This document shows, one piece after another, positions 33,608-43,779 of a DNA stretch of 64,000 bases. This DNA is from Epiperipatus broadwayi (Eukaryota; Onychophora; Udeonychophora; Euonychophora; Peripatidae). Where the stretch lies: positions 3,038,001-3,102,000 of the forward strand of contig JAQFVV010006255.1 of assembly GCA_028023455.1 (NCBI GenBank), read 5' to 3'. Within the stretch, counting starts at the first letter, position 1; each line of letters begins with the position of its first letter. Below the pieces are notes generated by a model. It made no database searches, had not been told where the DNA came from, and saw nothing but the letters and a program-made list of their open reading frames with translations. The position numbers and the translations under genes were made by a program.

Positions 33608-34529
33608 ATTACATATAATCTGAATTATTTATTATTTACACATATTCATAATTTACGTTATCCAAATATTATTTGCAAATACTATGTCCATTTAGAAAAA
33701 AGAAACATTATGTAATAATAAATGAAAAACAATATTTAAATATATTTTTGTAGTCAAAGACCTCTCAAATAGTTCCCCATAAGAAACAATGAAAGAGTGG
33801 TGATATTATTTACTAGAAATGGCATTTGCTAAATGGTAAACGTTTGAGTATTTTCCAATCTTGCTTTCCCTTTCTTGCTAGAAATAGATAAATAATCATT
33901 TATCATTCAACAAAAAATTATTAGTTTGACTGTCTATGATTTGGTTAATTTAAAAAAATGCTTTTGCTTAATAAAATCCTAAGCTATTATATAATAAATT
34001 ACTGTATATTTTTGTCTGCTTCTCTAATTAATTTAAGTTTAATTATCTAGCATTAACTACTAATATCTTGTAAGCTGTGATGTTAAACTCCTTATGTTAT
34101 TCATAATGATTGCAATATTTCTTATTAAAGTAAAATACTTCGATATAATAGAAGAAAAATATAAGCATCAGGTTCAATACATTAGATAAAGCAACTTTAA
34201 ATACAAAATACTAGATTAAATTGTTATAAGGATTCCTCTTGGAGGCCTTAAAAGAACCAAGAAGGGCAAATTCCTAATGTCCACTCCATACATTCTTGTC
34301 ATTGCAGCTGTTATTATTATGTGATTATTCATATAGTATATGAACATGGATGGGCTGCTCACCAACACACATTAGCCAGCATGGTGAGTTTATTGGCTTT
34401 TTACCTCTGAGTTTAAGATCAAGAAACACCATGGTCTTTCTTCTCAGTTACCTGATAAGGCAGAATGAATGTTTGTGTAAATGATAAATATTTTTCCAAT
34501 ACATATATACAATTATGAAAGACAAAAAT
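33608..34529. other. Unassigned stretch upstream of the RTE LINE
   Basis: Bases 34225-34470 are less AT-rich and may be an old SINE or the LINE's 5' flank. No gene is seen. Confidence 0.4.
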
Positions 34530-34660
34530 AAATCATGGCCCTTATTCCCAGGAGGCTGTAAAGTTACCAACCAAGGCAGTGGTTGGTGGCCAAAGGCAGA
34601 GGGTGCTAAGAATTCCTTGATTGTGAACCCAGACTGCCATTTGATGACAACTTTTTATTT

Positions 34661-35396
34661 AGGTACTTACAACTTCAGATCACTTTCGAGTGAAGGAAGA
34701 TTGCAAAGAATTAAAAAAAGAACTGTCTTATATTAAATGGGACATTATTGGACTTTGTGAAGTTAAAAGAAAAGGTGAAGAGACAATTGATTTAAAAAGT
34801 GGACATGTACTCTATTATAAAGGCACAAATATTGGAAATACAAGTGGAGTAGGATTCATTATAAATAAAAAGTGGAAAAACAATATTGTGGAGATTGATG
34901 GTGTATTGGACAGAGTGGCAAGATTAGTTAAACAACTTAATAGCAGATACCAAATGCAAATAATTCAGGTTTATGCCCCAACAAGTTCTCATAGTGATGA
35001 AGTAATAGAAGATTTTTATATGAATGTACAAAAGGTGTTTGATCAGAGGAAACAACATTTTAAAATTGTTATGGGAGACTTTAATGCTAGAATTGGTAAA
35101 CAATTGAATCATGAAAATACTGTCTATAATTTTAGTTATGGTAATAGAAATGAGAGAGGACATAGACTTGTGGAGTTTGCAGAAAAAGAAAAACTTTATA
35201 TTATGAATTCTTTTTTTGAGAAAAATGTTAAAAGGAAATGGACATGGAAGCATCCAAATAAAGGTACAGCAGAATTGGATTATATTTTGATTAACAGAAA
35301 ATACATATTTTAAGATTGTAATGTTCTTAATAAATTTAACACAGGAAGTGATCATCGATTAATAAGATGTAAGATACATGTTAATGCAAAACTAGA
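34661..35396 (+). pseudogene. RTE apurinic-like endonuclease domain
   Basis: Domain order and catalytic positions of the EEP endonuclease are readable: GTYNFRSL (Asn), GLCEVKR (Glu), VYAPTS, MGDFNARIG (Asp and Asn), the ELDYILINRK block, and SDHRL (Asp-His) near 35349. The 207-codon frame 34690-35313 ends at TAA (35311-35313) where copy 1 has CAA for Gln, i.e. a single C-to-T change. The first residues lie in another frame before 34690. This enzyme nicks target DNA in target-primed reverse transcription. Confidence 0.88.
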
Positions 35397-35525
35397 GAGA
35401 CAAAAATTATTAAAAAAAAAATATTTACAGTTGATATTTATAATCTTCAGAAACATTCTAATGAATTTAAATTAGAACTTACAAATCGGTTTCAAGTATT
35501 AGTAGATTTTGAACATGATTCAGAT

Positions 35526-36063
35526 TTGAATGAAATTAATATGAAAATAACTGATACACTTTTAAAAACTGCAACAAAGATACCTGGTAGAAAAAAGCAG
35601 CAATTGACCAATAAAATTTCTACTAAGACTAAAGAATTTATGAAGAAAAGAAGGAATATGAAGATATACAAAAATGATGCATTAAAAAGGATTGAATATC
35701 TCGAATTTTGTAAAATGGTGTGGAAAAGAGTTGAAAATAATATAAGAAAGTATAACTGTGAATCTACAAGGAAAGCTGTAGAAGAAAATAAAAGTCTCAG
35801 TAATGGAAAACAACATCTGTAATAAGAAAAAAAGATGGAATTATTACTAAAAAGAGAGATGACATCATGAAACGGGTAGAAGGCTTTTATCAAGAATTAT
35901 ATAGTAATAAAGAACAAGTATCTCCTATATTTATTACATCTTCTGAATTGACCAGAATTTTAAATGAAGAAGTGAGACATGCAGTGAAATATATGAAGAA
36001 AGGAAAGGCTCCAGGTAATGATGGAATTACAATTGATATATTAAAAGAAGCAGGTGAAAAAAT
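35526..36063 (+). pseudogene. RTE linker and RT N-terminal motif
   Basis: The frames 35526-35822 and 35867-36076 read a basic linker, then FYQELYSNKE and MKKGKAPGNDGI, corresponding to 18557-18766 in copy 1. They are separated by a shift at 35820-35866, and the second ends in a homopolymer T run that causes a frameshift. Confidence 0.8.
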
Positions 36064-36072
36064 GGAATTTTT

Positions 36073-36723
36073 TTAGCAAACTTATATACCAAATGTCTAA
36101 ATGATAAGGTTGTACCAGATGATTGGAAGAATGCAGTATTAATATTAATATTTAAAAAATGTGATAAAGAATATATTAAAAATTACAAACCTATTAGCCT
36201 TTTATCTGTTTTGTACAAAATTTTTACCAAGATAATTACAACTCGTCTACAGAGAACATTGGATTTCCACCAACCAAGAAAACAAGCTGGATTTAAAAGT
36301 CATTTTAGTACAGTAGATCATATCCAGGTATTGAGAAAAATTATAGAAAGGACAAATGAATATGAGTTGCCATTATGTTTTGGATTTGTAGATTATGAAA
36401 AGGCATTTGATTCTGTAAACATTTCTTCAGTGATTAAAGCATTGGATCATCAAGGTATAGATCCAGGGTATTGTCATATTTTAAAGAATATTTATAAAAA
36501 TGCAACAGCAACAATTAGATTACATAATGATACTAAGAAAGTCAACATTGAGAAGGGTGTAAGACAGGTTGATTCCATATCTCCAAAACTTTTTACAGCA
36601 GTACTACAAGAAATATTTTGTGGATTAAAATGGGAAGCTAAAGGAGTGAAAGTAAATGGAGATTATTTAAATCATTTAGATTTTGCAGATGATGTAGGAA
36701 ATGTTACAGGAGTTATCAGTTGA
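36073..36723 (+). pseudogene. RTE reverse transcriptase, fingers and palm
   Basis: Contains a VPDDWKNAV segment, NYKPISLLSVLYKIFTKII, VDYEKAFDS (first catalytic Asp) and LDFADD (catalytic Asp pair). After FADDV about 35 bp are deleted relative to copy 1, shifting the frame into a stop at 36721. QVD replaces the QGD/QGC-type motif after GVR. Confidence 0.87.
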
Positions 36724-36762
36724 AAGTAGGAACTAAAGATAAATGTTAAAAAGACCAAAGTA

Positions 36763-37392
36763 ATGTTTAATAGATTTTCTCAAAATATGAAAATAAAGAT
36801 TGATTATGATGAGTTAGAGGAATTTAACAGTTACAAATACCTTGATCAGATTATTAATACAGATGGAAACATAATGGATAAAATTAATCATAAAATTAAA
36901 CTTGATTGGAGTGCTATTGGTAGAAATAACTTGATACTAAAAGGAAATATGCCTATGTGTTTGGAAAGGAAGGTTTTTAATAAATGTGTTTTACCAGCTC
37001 TTACTAATGGATCTGAGACTTTGACACTTAATAGAAGAGCAATACAGAGACTTCAGACTACTTAAAGAAGTATGGAAAGATGCAGGTTGGGAGTAACAAG
37101 AGGAGATCAAAAATGCAATGCATGGGTAAGAGAACAAACAGGTGTTACTGACCTCATTAAAAAAATTAAAAGATTGAAGTGGAGTTGGGATGGATATATT
37201 GCTAGAAGAGATGATAATAGATGGACAATTGAAATTTTAAACTGGATTCCAAGAGATTGTAAAAGATCCAGAAAGAGACCACATGTTAGATGGATGGATG
37301 AAATAAGAAAGTGTGCAGGGGTGATGTGGAGAAGAGAAGTTAAAGGTCAGAGAAGATGGATTGAACTTGGAGAGATCTTTATCCTGCAGTGA
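36763..37392 (+). pseudogene. RTE RT thumb and C-terminal domain
   Basis: Two frames, 36763-37065 and 37072-37392, split by a TAA at 37063. They carry SYKYLDQII, the LTNGSETLTLNRRA block (Trp lost in the usual SETW), RLKWSWDGYIARRDD and WIPRDCKRSRKRP. They end 25 bp before the TGATGA tail. Confidence 0.85.
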
Positions 37393-37663
37393 AATGATAA
37401 TGCTTGATGATGATGATGAAGGATTGTTATTCTATTAAGATTCGATTGTTTAACAATTTAATGAACAAAAAGTTATACACCCATATAAACATATCAGTTG
37501 GAGTTTAAGAATCTTAGACATCTGCAAGACATTGTGAATAATATTTTTGTAGTGTAATTACATCACTCCCATGCAAGGTAGGGACTAGTTTCTATCCACT
37601 TTTAACACCTTGTGGAGGAGTATAATCCTAAACATATGACCAAAGATGTAAATAGATGTATGT

Positions 37664-37711
37664 ACCCCAAGATGCATATTTTGTGCTGAACCAGCACTTA
37701 TCAGTTGTGAT
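37664..37711 (-). ncRNA. Hammerhead-like relic, left half of an inverted pair
   Basis: Minus strand: CTGATAA, stem II GTGCTG/CAGCAC with loop GTT, then CAAAAT in place of GAAA, and TC before TTGGGG. G8 and G12 are lost. Belongs to the family D-related group. Confidence 0.6.
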
Positions 37712-37755
37712 CTGGGCTAACTGATGAGTGCTGGTTCAGCACAAAATATAAACAT
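37707..37755 (+). ncRNA. Hammerhead-like relic, right half of an inverted pair
   Basis: CTGATGA at 37720-37726, then a perfect 6-bp stem II GTGCTG/CAGCAC, then AAAA where GAAA is expected. It faces the left copy head to head, making a local palindrome at 37681-37742. Confidence 0.6.
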
Positions 37756-38206
37756 AGTGTAGTAAAAGTTAAATTTTGTTTTTCAAAAGTATTTTAAAGA
37801 GGAAGCTTCTCACTGATTCATTATTAGGATATTAATATCTGGAGATATAATTTTTGCAGTCATTTTTTACATGAAAAACCATTATATATATGTTTTTATT
37901 TTGATAGTTCAATCTAAAATAGTTTGTTGATTGGTTCAAAATTAAGCTTATAAAATATGTTTAGAAACAACTTTTTTATATATCATTGATGATTAACAAT
38001 ATAATCTAAAAACAAATAAAAATTCAACACCCTAATACTATTGCACTTACTGACTTTCAAAAAGAAGAATTTTATTCTGTTGAACAAGGTATCAAAAATA
38101 TAATATTGCTTCAAAAGATGTATCAAAATAATTAAAATTGTTGCCTCACAAAGCTTAAACTTTTTCTCTAAATATATGAACAAACATATGTAAAAAAAAA
38201 TAAGTC
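37756..38206. other. AT-rich stretch without recognisable gene
   Basis: No gene or repeat recognised. Confidence 0.5.
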
Positions 38207-38258
38207 AGCCCAAGATGCATTTCATACCGAACCTGCACTCTTCAGTTAATCCAGATTC
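38207..38258 (-). ncRNA. Hammerhead-like relic, family D-related
   Basis: Minus strand: CTGAAGA (allowed, since position 7 is free), a weak stem II GTGC/GTAT with G-U pairs, GAAA, TGCA as a minimal stem III, TC, TTGGG. Core bases are intact but inner stem I has only about four pairs, two of them G-U. Possibly still functional in trans or as a dimer. Confidence 0.55.
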
Positions 38259-38699
38259 AATCTTTTACACATATCTTTATTTGGTCTCAGAATGACAAAA
38301 TTATTTATAATACTCTTTTCTTTAAGACAAGTATTAAGCTGCTTCTGTATGACTGTAATGACAATTATTTTAGGACAAATAGTATATATGTTACCCAAAA
38401 AGTGTAAAAAACTGACTATTAGGGAATACTTGACAAAGACCACCTTTATTTTGCATTTAATCTCACCATTTAATAGCAACATTTCTGGAATTGATTAAAT
38501 AATTGTTTGAAAGATATTATTTTTATTTTGTAGTTAATCTTACTTGGCAATTTTACTAATAAATAGGTCATATTCTCATCCAGCACTGACTTTATTGCAG
38601 CTTGGTCATGGTGGGCATTTCTAACACTATAATCTATATTTAAAAATCTTTAATTTTTTGTTGGAATGTTTTAATTTTCACTTCTATTTGCAACTTCTC

Positions 38700-39058
38700 A
38701 ATAATATTCTGTACTATTTTTCTGTTCACCTTTGAATTCATTTATCTTTTCCAAATGACCTAATCCTTTGTTTTTAATCTGCTCTGGCAAATCTTGATAC
38801 TTTATTAATAATTCTGTTATTTTCTTCTGAATTCTTTTTAATATTCCCCTCACTTAATCTAACATTAACCCTTTTTGACTTCTTAATTTCTGATTTGATT
38901 TTGTTGACTACTTCAATCAATTCTGACCTCATGGTGTCAAAATCTGCATTATTTTCATTTTGAACCTGTTGTAATTTCACCAATTTCTTTTTAATAACTA
39001 TTTGTTCTTCACGTATGTTTTAAATTTAGATATTATTTTGTCCTGAGATGATTTATAC
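38700..39058 (-). pseudogene. Coiled-coil protein relic, C-terminal side
   Basis: A 69-codon frame (38774-38983) plus flanking shifted pieces is rich in Glu, Lys, Asn and Leu/Ile heptads, for example KLQQVQNENNADFDTMRSEL and VVNKIKSEIKKSKRVNVRL. It predicts a long coiled coil. With the piece at 39875-40150 it forms one broken ORF interrupted by family B. LINE ORF1 proteins and some host proteins look like this. I cannot assign it. Confidence 0.45.
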
Positions 39059-39070
39059 ATTGATTAGGTT
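39059..39070. repeat. 12-bp target-site duplication, left
   Basis: ATTGATTAGGTT, identical to 39863-39874. Confidence 0.9.
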
Positions 39071-39110
39071 ATATATAGAGCTCGCAAAACAAGCTCTTAA
39101 CAAGCTTTGA

Positions 39111-39173
39111 GAATATCATCAACCCCAGACCAGTTTTTGCTTCTGGCATTGTCAGTGAGGTGACAGGATATTC
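39111..39173 (-). ncRNA. Hammerhead-like ribozyme B1
   Basis: Minus strand: outer stem I GAATATC/GATATTC, inner ACCTCA/TGGGGT, core CTGACAA (G8 lost), stem II TGC/GCA, then AAAA for GAAA, CTGG, TC. Inactive by two core changes. Confidence 0.6.
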
Positions 39174-39487
39174 ATTAGATTAAAAATACTAGGACAATCC
39201 CAGCACTTTATCTAATGTATAACTATTGAGAAGAAAATCTGAAAATTTCAGACCTTCATATGTCTAAAAATCCAGCTATCTAACTCAAATAGCCATATGG
39301 GACTGAACTAAGTTCATATACACCATATATTAATAGCTTTAGCTATATAACATCACCAAAGCCTTAATAGCAAAAAATAAAATTATAAAAAAATCAAGTC
39401 AGATGTCACATGACTTAATTTTAATAAAGCTCGTATTTACAAATGTTATATATAGAGCTCGCAAAACAAGGTCTTAACAAGCTTTAA

Positions 39488-39550
39488 GAATATCCTCACC
39501 CCCAGACTGGTTTCTGCTTCTGGCATTGTCAGTGAGGTGCCAGGACATTC
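39488..39550 (-). ncRNA. Hammerhead-like ribozyme B2
   Basis: Minus strand: outer stem I GAATGTCC/GGATATTC (one G-U), core CTGACAA, stem II TGC/GCA, GAAA, CCAG, TC, TGGGGGT. Only G8 deviates. Confidence 0.65.
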
Positions 39551-39693
39551 ATTAGATTAAAAATACTAGGACAAGCCCGGCATTTTATCTAATGGATTTT
39601 TAGACATATGGATGTCTGAAAATTTCAGATTTTCTTCTCAATAGTTATACATTAGATAAAGTGCTGGTCTTGTTCTAGTATTTTTAATCTAAT

Positions 39694-39757
39694 GAATATC
39701 CTGGCATCTCACTGATGATCCTAGAAGCAGAAACAGGTCTGGGTTGACAATATTTTC
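39694..39757 (+). ncRNA. Hammerhead-like ribozyme B3 (inverted unit)
   Basis: CTGATGA at 39712-39718, GAAA at 39730-39733, CAGG as a 1-bp stem III with loop, TC at 39738-39739, then TGGG. The core is complete but stem II has lost pairing (TCC opposite GCA), so activity is doubtful. Confidence 0.65.
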
Positions 39758-39862
39758 AAAGCTTGTTAAGAGCTTGTTTTGCAAACTCTTTATATAACAT
39801 TTGTAAATATCAGCTTTATTAAAATTAAGTCATGTAACATCTGACTTGATTTTTTACATTTT

Positions 39863-39874
39863 ATTGATTAGGTT
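39863..39874. repeat. 12-bp target-site duplication, right
   Basis: ATTGATTAGGTT, identical to 39059-39070. Confidence 0.9.
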
Positions 39875-40150
39875 GTAGTTCAATATATTAAAATTTCCCA
39901 TTTATAGCACTAATCTGATCCTTAGACCATCTCATCTCCATTTCCAATTTATCTAATTTGTTTTCAGACTCCATTTTATAATTTGGTAACTGGATTCTAA
40001 TTTTTTAAAACTTTTTGTTTGAATGCTCCTCTGTCATTAGGCAGTTAGATTTTAATAAATCAAATTTTACATGAAGATCTTTAACAATTTCTTCTTCTGT
40101 TTTCATTTCTTTCATTTTTATACATTGATTATCAAATTTTTATTGTTCTG
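39875..40150 (-). pseudogene. Coiled-coil protein relic, N-terminal side
   Basis: Minus-strand frames read KEMKTEEEIVKDLHVKFDLL and MESENKLDKLEMEMRWSKDQ, charged heptads similar to the part at 38700-39058. Deleting family B plus one duplication brings the halves together. Function unknown. Confidence 0.45.
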
Positions 40151-41500
40151 TACTCTGAATATCAAATTTTTATTCAGTTCTATACTCTGATTACCAAATT
40201 TTTTATTCAGTAAGATAATATGTATACTCTTTATGTATATATCATATTTAATATGTGTATCTAATTATATATGTATAATAAATCAATAAATAAGTTTTCT
40301 GTCAAAAATTGTTCAACATTTTTTCTTTTTATTTGGATTTTTTTAAAAAAAAAGCTTAACAAAATTATATTGCAAACTAACTTTTTTATTGCTTAAATGA
40401 AACTTACAATTGAAACTAAGAAAATCATGAGCATTACTGAAGTTCTAAGATCAAAATATTCACAACTTTCTCCTTGATTCTTCTATATCTAAAAAACTAA
40501 GTCACCCATCTGAAATATTATTGTGTTCTATTATGCTGGTAGAGATGTAAAATAATGTACAAAATTTCAACAAATTAAACTGAACTTAAATCTATTAAAC
40601 TTCAGTTTTAAAATGTTATTATAACTATAAATAGAAAACACAAAATCCTCTTTATACTGCCCTTTTGTGAGTCTTACTTAAAAATATATTAATGTTCCAA
40701 AAACAATATTTAACTTATTGATATCAAAACATTCAATATTTTCTTATCCTCTGTTCTATATCTAAAAAATTAGGTGATATACCAAAAAGATTAGTGTCCT
40801 ATATAAATTTACCTGTATTTATTGCATAAATAAGAAGTTTGAAGCAATTTTATTGAATTTAAATCTATTGAACTTTGATTTTGAAATTTCATTTTAACTT
40901 AAAAGTGATTCAAAAGTTTACAAACGTATCAACAAACAAACAGATTTTCCAACATAAATAAAAGCATTTTAAAAAACCCACACATGTGACTTTCAAAGAA
41001 CTAATATATATATATTAACAAATTGTCTATTTATTATACAATATTTAAATTGGTTTACAAAATTGCCTTTTTAATTTTTCTCTTTTTAAGGTATAAGTAC
41101 ATCACTATGTACTTAAAATACTAGATGAAAATTAATATTATATCTACAATAACACAATTTTTACTACTGTTTTGATGGCTTGTAAAAGTGTAAAGAAAAA
41201 GATTATAATGTGATGCTATACCATAAAAATTAAATTATTTATTTTAAATAGTTATACTTTAGAACTCTTAAAATTGTCAAGATTATTGAAAGAATGAATT
41301 AAATTTATAGCCCTAAATAAATCCTGCAAATATCAGATTTAATGCTATGATTTATTCTATTTTAACAATATATAATTATTTTATTTTTAATCAGACATCA
41401 AATTAAAGCTAGCTATATATTGGCGGTCATTGATTTCATACATTCTACTTTGTACAATTCACTATTTTGTATGAGGGCGATAGAAAAAGACACAGCATGT
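40151..41500. other. AT-rich stretch without recognisable gene
   Basis: Two short pieces (40140-40215) repeat the phrase CTCTGAATATCAAATTTTTAT or a variant about 45 bases apart. Nothing else recognised. Confidence 0.5.
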
Positions 41501-41529
41501 TACAGAACTTTTTATCAAGAAAAGAACCT

Positions 41530-42000
41530 ACAGATTAATTCAAGCACCAAGATTGATTATGAATAATTTTGGACAATAAAATTCAATATATATATATCAC
41601 ATTAATGCAATAATTATATATACATTTAAAAATTACTCTTGCTAATAATGAATTTATTAATAAAAATAAATAAATTGACATTTAATTGTTTATGACACCG
41701 TTGTCTTTTAATCATTTCTAAGAAAACAAAAAATCATTTTTAAAAACATTAAAACTCAGCCCCCCCCCCCCACCATCTTTTCTCATTTTCTTATAAATTT
41801 AATAAAAAGTTGTAAGGAAAAAAAATATTTTTAAATTTATAGTAAATGAGAAAAGATGGAAGGAAGGAGGTTAAGTTTTAATGTTTAAAAAAAAAAGTTT
41901 TTTTTTTTATTATATATTTATGGGATATATATATATATAATGAATTTTATTGTCCAGAATTATCTGTAATCAACCTTGGTGTCTTTGACTAATCTTAAAG
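41530..42000. repeat. Foldback with ~150-270-bp arms and a poly-C tract
   Basis: The left arm runs from about 41530 (CACCAAGATTGATTA, then TTTTGGACAATAAAATTCA) to 41810. The right arm runs from 41845 to about 41995, with the matching reverse segments TGAATTTTATTGTCC and TAATCAACCTTGGTG. The left arm carries 12 Cs (41760-41771), where the right arm has GGAAGGAAGGAGG. No coding content. Confidence 0.7.
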
Positions 42001-42640
42001 TAACAAGAAATTCAACTATCTCTCGATAAATTTTTGAAGAAAACACCAGATACTTATCAATAAAGTATTATTTAGATATATGCTAATACATCTCATTAAA
42101 AAATAAATATTTTAAAAACACTTTTTGATGTTTTTATTTTTAAATTGCTCTACTTTCATCCATTTCAATTTTCATATATATTTCAGGAAACAATTAGGTA
42201 GAAAGTCAAGAACCATCTGTATTAACTTTAAAGGATGTAAATACCATGATTTGTAACTTTCAAATTATATTTAATATTTCACTTATTATATTTAATATTC
42301 TTGTATGATCTGGGCTAAAAGTAATTTTAAAATTGCAATATTTTTTCATGGCAAAACATAACCAAGGTAGTATTGGCTTGATTATTCTTAGTATTTTTAT
42401 ATGATTGTATAATAGTTTGTGTTGTTTTAGTTCTTTTTCCAGAGTGCATCTCCATTCCTGAATATATGACTTTTTGTAACCATATATAATTTGATATACA
42501 AGATATTACAATTTTATTCCTGTAATGACCATGTGGTGGATCCATACCCTAATTGTATCAAAATCACATGTGTTTGAACATTTTTGAACTATCACATGTG
42601 CAAATTTTAAGTGATAGAACTAGTTGTTAGTTAGATATTG
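42001..42640. other. AT-rich stretch, left flank of the mariner relic
   Basis: No terminal repeat of the mariner element could be found here. No gene. Confidence 0.45.
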
Positions 42641-42689
42641 AGAAGATAATAAATATTCATGTATACACTTTGGTGTAAAAAAGGGTGAT

Positions 42690-43770
42690 CAAAATTTTGA
42701 GCAACATATTAATATCAAATTTTGTGTGAAAAATCAGCAAATGTGTTACTAAACATTACAAATGTTGCAAGTATCATATGACAAAATTGAGTATGTTTGA
42801 GTGACCTAATATATTCAAAGATGGGTGAGAAGATTTGAAGGATGATTCTATAAACAGACAGTCAAAATGAACAATGACTGAAGTTAATATTTACAAAATG
42901 TGAGATGCAATACCATCCAGTAGAAGATTGTGAGATTGATAACTAAAGAATTGCAGTTTAATCAAAAAACAGGCTAATTTTAAATAAAGAATTGAATATA
43001 AAAAAAATCTGCAATGTTTATGCCTCAGATCTTGATGGATGAACAGAAACAATGATAGTTTAATGTTGCAATTACTCTTTTTTCAAATATGCATCTATTT
43101 CCTAGAGTAATTGCAAGTGATGAAATTTAGTGCTTCCTGTATGACCCAAAAACAAAACATCAGATCATGCAATGGAAATCCCTGAAATTACCACTCCTTA
43201 AAAAGGTACACATGTCATGTTCTCAATTTAAGACCATGCTGGTATATTTTTTTTATCACAAGGAAATAGTCCAACAAGAATTTATTGAACAGGTACAAAC
43301 AATCAAATGTTATTTATTACTTCAGAGATTAAAAGATTCTGTTTGAAGAAGATGACCCAAACTGGGATCTGACAAGTGAATAATTCATCATGACAATCTT
43401 CCAAATCATAGTGCATTCATTGTGAGAGATTTTTTGGTCAAAAAGTCGATTACACAACTAGATCATCCCTTCTATTCACTGATTTAACTCCCTATGGTTT
43501 TTGGTTATGTCCAAAATTAAAAACTGGCTGAGAGAATAAAGATTTTCTACTATAATTGATATTCAACAGAATATGAGTCAGCTGCTCATTTGTATTCCTG
43601 AAAATGGGTTCCAGGTGTGCTTTCAGAAATGGAAATATCATTTTAAACAGTGCATAGATACACAAAAGGACTACTTTGAAAATAACAGTACCCACTAGTG
43701 TACACTTTTGCTTGTATATTTTATAAAGGTGCATTTTGGAAATTAAATTGTCACACCTGTATATTACTTT
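42690..43770 (+). pseudogene. mariner-like transposase relic
   Basis: Read across many stops and shifts: INIKFCVKN near 42707, a WVRRFEG segment near 42830, then KSAMFMPQILMDEQKQ (the linker before the catalytic core) near 43005. ASDE with a stop for Trp (43115) holds the first catalytic Asp, followed by YDPKTK, VQQEFIEQ and HHDNLPNHSA with the second Asp near 43398. TDLTPYGF near 43478 has the third Asp position reading Gly. The C-terminus ends near 43680. The segment near 43750-43764 read on the minus strand (ACAGGTGTGACAATTTAAT) resembles a mariner terminal inverted repeat. The 5' repeat is missing. Long dead. Confidence 0.78.
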
Positions 43771-43779
43771 TTTGCATTT

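Larger units (their letters stand above)
34530..37425 (+). mobile_element. RTE-like LINE copy 2, nearly full length
   Basis: About 2.9 kb with endonuclease and RT in one damaged ORF and a TGATGATGATGA tail near 37408-37419. The RTE clade is usually near 3.2 kb, so little of the 5' end is missing. It resembles copy 1 wherever both exist. Damage: a frameshift near 34690, a stop at 35311, frameshifts near 35400-35525, 35820 and 36063, a deletion of about 35 bp just after the catalytic FADD box near 36690, and a stop at 37062. No target-site duplication was found by eye. Non-autonomous now. Confidence 0.85.
39071..39862. mobile_element. Family B retrozyme-like composite: 2 direct + 1 inverted unit
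   Basis: Unit 1 (39071-39446, ~377 bp) is followed by a truncated unit 2 (39447-39600), then the sequence turns and runs in reverse to 39862. The reverse part crosses the same unit-to-unit junction (39470 to 39389 equivalent) found between units 1 and 2, as expected if copied from a multimeric or circular template. An exact 12-bp duplication flanks the entire 792-bp composite, so it went in as one event. Each part has a hammerhead-like core. The junction at 39600 shows a few bases of microhomology. The insertion splits a coiled-coil ORF. Confidence 0.88.

Noticed and set aside
34924-35355. 143-codon minus-strand open frame.
   Set aside because: It is the antisense shadow of the RTE endonuclease domain.
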